From CF-96 sp028287605 (GTDB lineage Bacteria; Chloroflexota; Dormibacteria; Aeolococcales; Aeolococcaceae), in assembly GCA_034666465.1 (NCBI GenBank), contig JAXDLT010000038.1, positions 1 to 10,025 of the forward strand: 10,025 nucleotides of DNA, written 5' to 3'. The notes beneath the pieces are model-generated. The model did not search any database. It had not been told where the DNA came from and was given only the letters and a program-made list of their open reading frames with translations. Below, piece by piece: positions 5,701 to 10,025 of the stretch. Made by a program: the position numbers and the translations under genes. Numbering within the stretch: position 1 is the stretch's first letter; every line of letters begins with the position of its first letter.

Positions 5701-7142
5701 CCCGGGTTGGTGAGCACCAGGCTGGCGCCGCGCAGCTCGTCGACCCCCAGGCTGCCGCTGCGCGCCCGGGCGATGAGCCGCTCGTAGTCGTCGCGGAAGG
5801 CGGCGAAGCTCCGGTCGCCCGCATCACGGATGACAGGCACCACCAGGAAGCGGCTGCCGTCCTTGCGGCGGGTGTCGACGGCGATGCCGAGGTGGACGCC
5901 GGGCTGCACCCGCCAGGCGGCGCCGTCGCGGGTGCGCTCGAAGTGGGTGGTCATCGAGGGCACGTCGAGGGCGGCGCGGACGATCGCGTAGCCGACCAGG
6001 TGGGTGAAGGAGATGCTCTCGGGCCGGCCCGCCGCCCGCAGCGCGGCGCGCAGCTCGCGGCGGCGGGCGTCGAGGCTCTCCACCGAGAGGGTGCGGAAGG
6101 AGGTGGCGGTGGGGATCTCCCGGCTCTGCTCCATGATGGTCGCGAGCATCGCCGCCGGTCCGCGCAGCGGGACCGCGCCGGCGGTGGGCGCCTCCGGGAG
6201 GGCGGGCGCGGCCGCCGGGGCGGCGGATCGGGTCGAGGCGACCGCGGCGACGTCGCCGCCGCGCACCAGGCCGGCGGGGCCGCTGCCCCGCACCGCGGCG
6301 AGGTCGACGCCCTGGATGGCGGCGGCGCGCCGGGCCAGCGGCGAGGCGGCGAGGTCAGGCCGGTGCGGCGAGGTGGGGGCGGCGGGCGGCGCGGGCGGCT
6401 CGACCACCCCGGCGGCGCCGTCCGCGGCCGGTGGCGACGGCGGCGCCGCGGGCGCGGCCGCGGCGGGCGGCGGCGGCGAGGCCGGTTCGGCGGTCTCGGC
6501 GGCGGCCCCGGCGGCGACCACCCCGAGCACGCCGCCCACCCGCACGGAGGCGCCGGCCTCGGCGAGGATCTCGGAGAGGAGCCCGGTGGCCGGCGAGGGA
6601 ACCTCGACGTCGACCTTGTCGGTGGTCACCTCCACCAGCGGCTCGTCGCGGCTGACCGGGTCGCCCACCCTCTTCAGCCAGCGGCTGACGGTGCCCTCGG
6701 TCACCGACTCGCCCATCGCGGGCAGGGTGACCTCGACCCGGTCGGCCCCGGCCGGAGCGGGCTCGGCGCCGTTCGCCGCCGCGGCGGCGACGCGGCCGCG
6801 GCCGCGGGCGGCGGGCGTCGGCGGCGGCGCGGGGGCCTCGGCGGGCGGGGCGGCGGCGGGGACCGGCGAGGCTCCGTCGGTGCCGGCGGGGGCGGTGGCG
6901 CCGGCGGCGATCTCGCCGATGACCGCGCCCACGGCGGCGGAGGCGCCCGCCTCGACCAGCACCCGGAGGAGCACGCCGGTGACCGGCGCGGGCACCTCGA
7001 CGTCGACCTTGTCGGTGGTCACGTCGGCGAGGACCTCGCCCTCGGTGACCGCCTCCCCGGGCTTCCGTCGCCACTCGACGATGGTTCCCTCGGTGACCGA
7101 CTCGCCCATGACGGGCAGGGTCACGGGCACGGTGTCAGGCAT
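2706..7142 (-). CDS. Fused 2-oxoglutarate dehydrogenase: lipoyl-lipoyl-PSBD-E2-E1 (Kgd/OdhA-like)
   Basis: This 1478-residue protein joins the E2 and E1 functions that convert 2-oxoglutarate to succinyl-CoA. Domains in order start with lipoyl 1 (about 4-80, VTTDKVDVEV with Lys45). An Ala/Pro hinge leads to lipoyl 2 (about 135-212, Lys176). A second hinge leads to a peripheral-subunit-binding domain (about 264-300, SPLARRAAAIQGVDL...GSGPAG). The E2 acyltransferase core (about 325-560) includes SFTHLVGYAI, LTNPGGIGTVASVPRLMPGQG and YDHRVIQGAESGEF. The thiamine-diphosphate E1 is at about 598-1478. E1 landmarks are GTAHRGRL (773-780), YHLG (820-823), SNPSHLE (842-848), the TPP/Mg motif from GD884-885 to NN917-918, RRFGHNETDEP (983-993) and HGYEGQGPEHSSAR. 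The E2-E1 part follows mycobacterial Kgd / corynebacterial OdhA closely. Those proteins have about 1,220-1,260 residues and, as known, lack lipoyl and PSBD domains; here they are present in cis. In the E2 active-site loop His536 is kept, but the usual Asp is Gln540 (HRVIQG), as in Kgd. The start is the first ATG with a weak AGAAG site. lpdA overlaps the stop. Confidence 0.93.
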   Translation of the reverse strand: MPDTVPVTLPVMGESVTEGTIVEWRRKPGEAVTEGEVLADVTTDKVDVEVPAPVTGVLLRVLVEAGASAAVGAVIGEIAAGATAPAGTDGASPVPAAAPPAEAPAPPPTPAARGRGRVAAAAANGAEPAPAGADRVEVTLPAMGESVTEGTVSRWLKRVGDPVSRDEPLVEVTTDKVDVEVPSPATGLLSEILAEAGASVRVGGVLGVVAAGAAAETAEPASPPPPAAAAPAAPPSPPAADGAAGVVEPPAPPAAPTSPHRPDLAASPLARRAAAIQGVDLAAVRGSGPAGLVRGGDVAAVASTRSAAPAAAPALPEAPTAGAVPLRGPAAMLATIMEQSREIPTATSFRTLSVESLDARRRELRAALRAAGRPESISFTHLVGYAIVRAALDVPSMTTHFERTRDGAAWRVQPGVHLGIAVDTRRKDGSRFLVVPVIRDAGDRSFAAFRDDYERLIARARSGSLGVDELRGASLVLTNPGGIGTVASVPRLMPGQGTIVATGAIGYPAEVRGIDEARLRDFGMAKVMTLTSTYDHRVIQGAESGEFLGRIEALLAGADGFYTEVFTSLGLAPPAAQPPVPERAVRTSSAVAAGAPPTLELLAAVGAGMSLVKAHRTHGHLGADLDPLGAEHPSDPAMDPHTVGLTPALMAAVPASVLRVYVPGETLADVLPWLRKTYTGTIAYEIEHISNHEQRVWLREHIESGAHRLPLSPERKVQLLSRLTKVDAMERYLRRAFIGQKTFSIEGLDAMVPMLEELLTMVAADGIGSVVMGTAHRGRLAVISHVVNRPYDSILVAFERGEQKRQLGEEPDDPTGDVKYHLGSTGTYLTDSGKPITVRLLSNPSHLEAVDPVVEGWTRAEQTRRSAAAIYVDPKAALPVLIHGDAAFPGQGLVAEVLNLQALTGYTTGGTVHIIANNQVGFTTDPHEGRSTRYASDLAKGFDIPIVHVNADDVEACIHAMRLAYDYRRTYHRDVVVDLVGYRRFGHNETDEPSYTQPQVYTRIKNHPTARELYAQRLIDEGLITREDADAQFQVAYDRVGQAHHKVKSSLATGPTEEPWEDLHPPIDRDTERRTGVGAGTLIGLNEQLLTLPGSFNLNHKLAKQMDRRRIAVQDGEIDWATAEALALGSLLLQGRPIRLTGQDTERGTFSQRHLTFHDAVTGARWTPMEHLTGASATFELHNSPLSEGACLGFEYGYSVAAPDSLVIWEAQFGDFVNNAQVMVDQFVVSGEAKWEQRSRLVLLLPHGYEGQGPEHSSARPERFLQLASTGNIRVANCSTPAQYFHLLRQQALMQRPRPLVIFTPKSLLRAATAHATLEELATGRFRRVIDDPEMAQKRDQVRTLLLTTGKMYHDLITSPLRTQAQRTAIARIELLDPLPLVEISKLVESYPRLEQLFWVQEEPMNMGAWNHLARPIGRHRPYEIRWEYIGRPRRASPSEGFHGAHTMEQERIIREALTVETVTTEEARNFARSGSRS
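6601..7022 (-). repeat. Internal duplication of the lipoyl-domain coding sequence
   Basis: The two lipoyl domains of the fusion protein are related repeats offset by 393 nt (131 codons). The stretches around the lipoylated lysines, 6601-6629 and 6994-7022, are identical over 29 nt. Flanking sequence diverges and is separated by an Ala/Pro-rich linker. The arrangement points to tandem domain duplication, with strong constraint or conversion at the lysine loop. Confidence 0.75.
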
Positions 7143-7226
7143 GTCTTCTCATGGATCTCACAGGGCTGTGTCCCTATGGTGGCACCTCGGCGCGCGCCCA
7201 CGGAGTCGCCCGCGGGCCGGCGGCGA

Positions 7227-7424
7227 TCAGTTCAGGTGCGCCACCCGGCGGCGGCGCTGCCACTCCTCGCTGATCGGCACCTCGATCCGGGCGATGCAGA
7301 CCGCGCACCAGACCCGCTCGCAGCCCGGGCAGGTGAGGTGCTGGTGGTCGCGGCCGAGGTCGAGCTCCATGTAGTGCTCGCGACAGTCGAGGCAGAGGAC
7401 GGGCGCCTTCATCCCGCACAGCAT
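7227..7424 (-). CDS. Small cysteine-rich zinc-ribbon-like protein, function unknown
   Basis: This is a hypothetical protein of about 65 residues. It contains three CxxC knuckles in order, CLDC, CPGC and CAVC, spread over about 38 residues with a His-rich stretch (GRDHQH) between the first two. This is enough for one or two structural zinc sites. A basic segment (EEWQRRRRVAHL) ends the protein. No enzymatic motif is visible; such short zinc ribbons often mediate protein or nucleic-acid contacts. I chose the ATG at 7424-7422 because a GGA lies about 7 nt upstream. The ATG at 7412, giving 61 residues, is an alternative, and a TTG at 7490 could extend it to 87 residues but has no ribosome binding site. 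The gene is 84 nt upstream of the 2-oxoglutarate dehydrogenase fusion on the same strand. It may head that operon; a functional link is unproven. Confidence 0.68.
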   Translation of the reverse strand: MLCGMKAPVLCLDCREHYMELDLGRDHQHLTCPGCERVWCAVCIARIEVPISEEWQRRRRVAHLN

Positions 7425-7464
7425 GACGGGTTCCGATCGATCGCCGGAAGGGGCCGGGAAGCCC

Positions 7465-7493
7465 TTGACGGAGCCTGCCCAGAAGCTCAATAT
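7465..7493 (+). promoter_or_regulatory. Weak candidate promoter for nrdJ
   Basis: TTGACG (7465-7470) matches the -35 consensus at 5 of 6. At 17 nt spacing, CAATAT (7488-7493) matches the -10 at only 3 of 6. This would give a leader of about 150 nt ahead of the GTG at 7651, containing the repeats described separately. It is a visual call only. Confidence 0.25.
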
Positions 7494-7522
7494 CTAGGGG
7501 CCTCCGGCCGCAGGAACCCCAA

Positions 7523-7543
7523 CATGTGGGAATCATGTGGGAA
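7523..7543. repeat. Tandem direct repeat CATGTGGGAA, 11-bp period
   Basis: Two perfect copies of CATGTGGGAA (7523-7532 and 7534-7543) are separated by one T. The period of 11 bp is about one helical turn, which would put two protein-binding sites on the same DNA face. The sequence does not look like the AT-rich palindromic NrdR boxes known upstream of ribonucleotide reductase genes. The regulator is unknown. Confidence 0.5.
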
Positions 7544-7549
7544 AATGGA

Positions 7550-7564
7550 CTTCCCCCCGGGAAG
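7550..7564. repeat. Inverted repeat CTTCCC-CCC-GGGAAG in the nrdJ leader
   Basis: Perfect 6-bp arms flank a 3-nt loop. The TTCCC arm can also pair with either of the two upstream GGGAA elements (7528-7532 and 7539-7543), so alternative hairpins are possible in an nrdJ leader RNA. No T-run follows, so it is not a classical terminator. Confidence 0.4.
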
Positions 7565-7650
7565 CCCTGGGGAGACGGGTCGGGAGCTGCGTGGCCCCAC
7601 TCGACGTCACCCGCGCGCAGCGGATCTCAGCCCTGTTCGGAGACCCAACC

Positions 7651-10025
7651 GTGGATAACCCCCTGCCCTCCCCCGGATCGTCCGACGACCTCGACGCCCC
7701 GGCCTCCCAACCCGTGGCGGACAAGGCGGAGCGGCGCTCGACCAGCACCGCCCCCGGCGGCCTGCGGATCGAGCGGCGCTTCACCCGCGAGGGGGTCCAC
7801 CCCTTCGACGAGGTGCAGTGGGAGAGGCGCACCGCCGCCATCGGCAACGAGAAGGGCGAGACCGTCTTCGAGCAGCGCGACTGCGAGGTCCCGGTGTCGT
7901 GGTCGCAGATGGCCACCAACGTGGTGGTGAGCAAGTACTTCCGCGGACCCCTCGACACCCCGCGGCGCGAGACCAGCGTCCGCCAGGTGATCTCCCGGGT
8001 CTGCGACACCATCGCCGCCTGGGGGCTGGAGGGCGGCTACCTGGCCGGGCCGGAGTCGGCCCGCGCCTTCCAGGACGAGCTGACCCACCTGGTGCTCCAC
8101 CAGATGATGTCCTTCAACAGCCCGGTGTGGTTCAACGTCGGCGTCCCCGGCACCCGTCCCCAGGCCTCGGCGTGCTTCATCAACAGCGTCGAGGACACGA
8201 TGGACTCGATCCTGAAGCTGGCGCACACCGAGGGCATGCTCTTCAAGTACGGCAGCGGCACGGGCACCAACCTCAGCCCGATCCGCTCCTCCCAGGAGGC
8301 GCTCGCGGGCGGTGGCGCCGCCAGCGGCCCGGTCTCCTTCATGCGCGGCTTCGACGCGTTCGCCGGCGTCATCAAGTCGGGGGGCACCACCCGGCGCGCC
8401 GCCAAGATGGTGATCCTCAACGTCGACCATCCCGACATCCGCGAGTTCATCACCTGCAAGGTGACCGAGGAGCGCAAGGCCTGGGCGCTGATCGACGCCG
8501 GCTACGACGGCGCGTTCACCGGCGAGGCCTACGCGTCGATCTTCTTCCAGAACAGCAACAACTCGGTCCGGGTCACCGACGACTTCATGCGCGCGGTCAT
8601 CGAGGACCGCGACTGGAAGCTGCCCGCGGTCACCGATCCGAACCGCATCCTCGGCACCATCAAGGCGCGCGAGCTGATGCGCCTGATGGCGGAGTCGGCG
8701 CACCAGTGCGGCGACCCCGGCATCCAGTACGACACCACCATCAACGACTGGCACACCTCGTCGAACTCGGCGCGGATCAACGCCAGCAATCCATGTTCCG
8801 AATTTATGTACCTCGACGACACAGCCTGCAATCTGGCGTCGTTGAATCTGATGAGGTTCCTGCGCGACGACGGCACCTTCGATGTCGCCGCCTTCCGCCA
8901 CGCGGTGTCGATCACCATCACCGCGATGGAGATCCTGGTCAGCAACGCCAGCTATCCGTCCGAGAGGATCGCGGCCAACAGCGAACGCTTCCGTCCGCTC
9001 GGTCTCGGGTACGCCAACCTCGGCGCACTGCTGATGGCACGCGGCGCGCCCTACGACTCGCCCCAGGGGCGCGAGCTCGCCTCCTGTATCACCGCCACCA
9101 TGACCGGGGAGGCGTACGCGCAGTCGGCGCGCATCGCCCGCGAGGTCGGCCCCTTCGCCGGCTACGACGAGAACCGGCAGCCGATGCTGCGGGTGATCGG
9201 CAAGCACCGCGAGGCCGCCTACCGCATCGCCGACGACCACGTCGAGACCCAGCTGCTCACCGCCGCCCGGCGCGCCTGGGACGAGGCCCACGAGCTCGGC
9301 GCGGTGCACGGCTACCGCAACGGCCAGGCGACGGTGCTCGCCCCCACCGGCTGCCTCACGCCCGACACTCTGGTGACCACCAGCCGCGGGCTGGTGCGGC
9401 TGCGCAGCCTGGGGAATCCCAACGGCGCGAAGTGGCAGGACCTCGATGTCGAGGTCGCCACCCACGAGGGACCCCGCCGGGCCAGCAAGTTCTACGTGAA
9501 CGGCGTGGAGCCCGTGGTGACGGTGGCCACGCGACGCGGGTACCGGATCCGCGGAACCACCACCCACAAGGTGAAGGTCGTCGACGCCGACGGCCAGTGG
9601 CAGTGGCGGCGGCTGGCCGAGGTGCGCACTGGCGACCGTGTGCCGATGATGCTCGGTGGCATGGTGGGCGAGCCCGTCCCGGTGGCCCTCCCGCCGCTCC
9701 CCGACGCCTACTGGACGGCGGACCACGAGACCACGGCGCCGCGGTATGTCACGCCCGAGCTCGCCGAGCTCGTGGGCTACTTCATGGGTGACGGCTCACT
9801 CCATTCGAAGGAGCTCCGGTTCTGCGTCAGCCCTCAGGACGCCGACCTCGCCGAGCACCTCGCCGATCTCGGACAGCGCCTGTTCGCCATCAGGGCGACC
9901 GTCACCGTCAAGCCCTCGTACATCGAGGTCGCGTTCACCTCGGTACGCCTGGTGATGTGGTGGGGGGCCTGCGGCTTCGCCAAGAAGGACCCCGGAGACG
10001 GTCATCGCGGGAAGGGATGGCTGGC
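7651..10025 (+). CDS. nrdJ: Adenosylcobalamin-dependent (class II) ribonucleotide reductase, intein-interrupted and cut by window end
   Basis: The enzyme reduces ribonucleotides to deoxyribonucleotides with a B12-derived radical, independently of oxygen. The visible frame has 791 codons: 567 of N-extein, then an intein. Class II landmarks are LRIERRFTREGVHPFDEVQWERR (from about 38), FNSPVWFNVG and ASACFINSVEDTMDSI with Cys175. After these come KYGSGTGTNLSPIRS, NPCSE (Asn380, Cys382, Glu384) and DTACNLASLNL with Cys393. Cys382 is the expected thiyl-radical residue, and Cys175/Cys393 the substrate-reducing pair. The 11-residue spacing between Cys382 and Cys393 agrees with the known Thermotoga NrdJ. 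The frame reaches LAPTG, where the family normally continues with T-I-G-L; here an intein follows. The remaining C-extein lies beyond the window. I chose the GTG at 7651 (GGAG 8 nt upstream), which gives a 37-residue disordered leader. The GTG at 7591 (GGGAG 4 nt upstream) would add 20 residues and is a real alternative. Confidence 0.93.
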   Translation, partial: MDNPLPSPGSSDDLDAPASQPVADKAERRSTSTAPGGLRIERRFTREGVHPFDEVQWERRTAAIGNEKGETVFEQRDCEVPVSWSQMATNVVVSKYFRGPLDTPRRETSVRQVISRVCDTIAAWGLEGGYLAGPESARAFQDELTHLVLHQMMSFNSPVWFNVGVPGTRPQASACFINSVEDTMDSILKLAHTEGMLFKYGSGTGTNLSPIRSSQEALAGGGAASGPVSFMRGFDAFAGVIKSGGTTRRAAKMVILNVDHPDIREFITCKVTEERKAWALIDAGYDGAFTGEAYASIFFQNSNNSVRVTDDFMRAVIEDRDWKLPAVTDPNRILGTIKARELMRLMAESAHQCGDPGIQYDTTINDWHTSSNSARINASNPCSEFMYLDDTACNLASLNLMRFLRDDGTFDVAAFRHAVSITITAMEILVSNASYPSERIAANSERFRPLGLGYANLGALLMARGAPYDSPQGRELASCITATMTGEAYAQSARIAREVGPFAGYDENRQPMLRVIGKHREAAYRIADDHVETQLLTAARRAWDEAHELGAVHGYRNGQATVLAPTGCLTPDTLVTTSRGLVRLRSLGNPNGAKWQDLDVEVATHEGPRRASKFYVNGVEPVVTVATRRGYRIRGTTTHKVKVVDADGQWQWRRLAEVRTGDRVPMMLGGMVGEPVPVALPPLPDAYWTADHETTAPRYVTPELAELVGYFMGDGSLHSKELRFCVSPQDADLAEHLADLGQRLFAIRATVTVKPSYIEVAFTSVRLVMWWGACGFAKKDPGDGHRGKGWL
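9352..10025 (+). mobile_element. Intein with LAGLIDADG homing endonuclease in nrdJ (incomplete)
   Basis: The in-frame insertion begins with Cys568 of the precursor, directly after LAPTG. Block A is CLTPDTLVTTSRGLVRL with the catalytic N-terminal Cys. Block B is GTTTHKVKVVD, a TxxH motif with Thr69 and His72 in intein numbering, followed by WRRLAEVRTGDRV. The first endonuclease dodecapeptide is LVGYFMGDGSL (about intein residues 140-150), whose Gly-Asp-Gly supplies a metal-binding Asp. 224 intein residues are visible. The second dodecapeptide, the C-terminal His-Asn splice junction and the C-extein fall outside the window. The protein would excise itself and rejoin the reductase after translation; the endonuclease would spread the element into inteinless nrdJ alleles. 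Codon use is nearly as GC-rich as the host gene, with a few more A/T-ending codons, which suggests long residence. Whether the endonuclease is still active cannot be judged. Confidence 0.93.

Larger units (their letters stand above)
7425..7650. other. Divergent intergenic region upstream of nrdJ
   Basis: This stretch separates the minus-strand zinc-ribbon gene from nrdJ on the plus strand and should contain the control regions of both. It holds an AT-richer spot (7486-7497), a tandem 10-bp repeat (7523-7543) and a GC-rich inverted repeat (7550-7564). On the plus strand TTGACG (7465-7470) with CAATAT (7488-7493, 17-nt spacing) is a weak promoter candidate for nrdJ. On the minus strand TAGATA (7496-7491) could be a -10 for the zinc-ribbon operon, without a clear -35. 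If nrdJ starts at the earlier GTG (7591), the last 60 bases are coding. Confidence 0.45.

Noticed and set aside
7500..7650. Cobalamin riboswitch upstream of the B12-dependent reductase
   Set aside because: GGAAGCC-like and GGGAGC-like bits tempted me, but the conserved B12 box (AGYCAGGAGACCTGCC type) and the core helices are not visible. A covariance search would be needed to reopen this.
2805..7658. Very long plus-strand open frame (about 1,600 codons) opposite the oxoglutarate dehydrogenase gene
   Set aside because: It is antisense to a strongly conserved gene. Its product is Gly/Ala/Val/Asp/Arg-rich low complexity with no domain, and it stays open because G/C-ending codons on the real strand rarely create stops on the other.
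7627..9726. Long minus-strand open frame (about 700 codons) opposite nrdJ
   Set aside because: It is a mirror of the well-supported nrdJ frame, with His/Val/Gly/Ala-rich composition and no recognisable domain.
1..10025. tRNA, rRNA, CRISPR array, insertion sequence or prophage genes
   Set aside because: I saw no cloverleaf, no regularly spaced repeats, no transposase and no terminal inverted repeats. The only mobile element supported is the intein.

Overview
The window is very GC-rich (about 70% by eye). Nearly every codon ends in G or C, GTG starts are common, and long antisense frames stay open. It looks like chromosomal DNA of a high-GC bacterium. The 2-oxoglutarate dehydrogenase is of the E2-E1 fused Kgd/OdhA type, best known from Actinobacteria. 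However, it carries extra lipoyl and E3/E1-binding domains that the textbook actinobacterial protein lacks. An actinobacterium, or a related high-GC lineage such as Dormibacterota/Chloroflexota, is the best guess; the phylum cannot be fixed from this sequence alone.

Layout. Positions 1-511 (minus strand) hold the start of a membrane protein that runs off the left edge and, 22 nt upstream of it, a small stand-alone Lrp/AsnC-type ligand-binding (RAM) protein. Positions 512-835 are a divergent intergenic region with candidate promoters on both strands and two inverted repeats. Positions 836-1279 (plus) encode a small two-helix membrane protein of unknown function. It converges on the next operon across a short hairpin. 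Positions 7424 down to 1327 (minus) form a probable operon of three genes: a small cysteine-rich zinc-ribbon protein, a 1478-residue 2-oxoglutarate dehydrogenase fusion, and lpdA (E3). The fusion is lipoyl-lipoyl-PSBD-E2-E1. lpdA starts inside the stop codon of the fusion gene. Positions 7425-7650 are a second divergent intergenic region with a tandem 10-bp repeat and a GC-rich hairpin. From 7651 (plus) to the right edge runs nrdJ, the adenosylcobalamin-dependent class II ribonucleotide reductase. Its coding frame is interrupted at 9352 by an intein with a LAGLIDADG homing endonuclease, which is cut by the window end.

How the genes work together. The fusion gene plus lpdA would supply all three activities of the 2-oxoglutarate dehydrogenase complex (E1, E2 with its own swinging lipoyl arms, and E3) from two translationally coupled genes. 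The known actinobacterial OdhA/Kgd instead borrows lipoyl domains from another E2 protein. This is the most unusual thing in the window. The intein in nrdJ, placed just after the LAPTG motif, is the second point of interest. The remaining genes are hypothetical proteins or small regulators.
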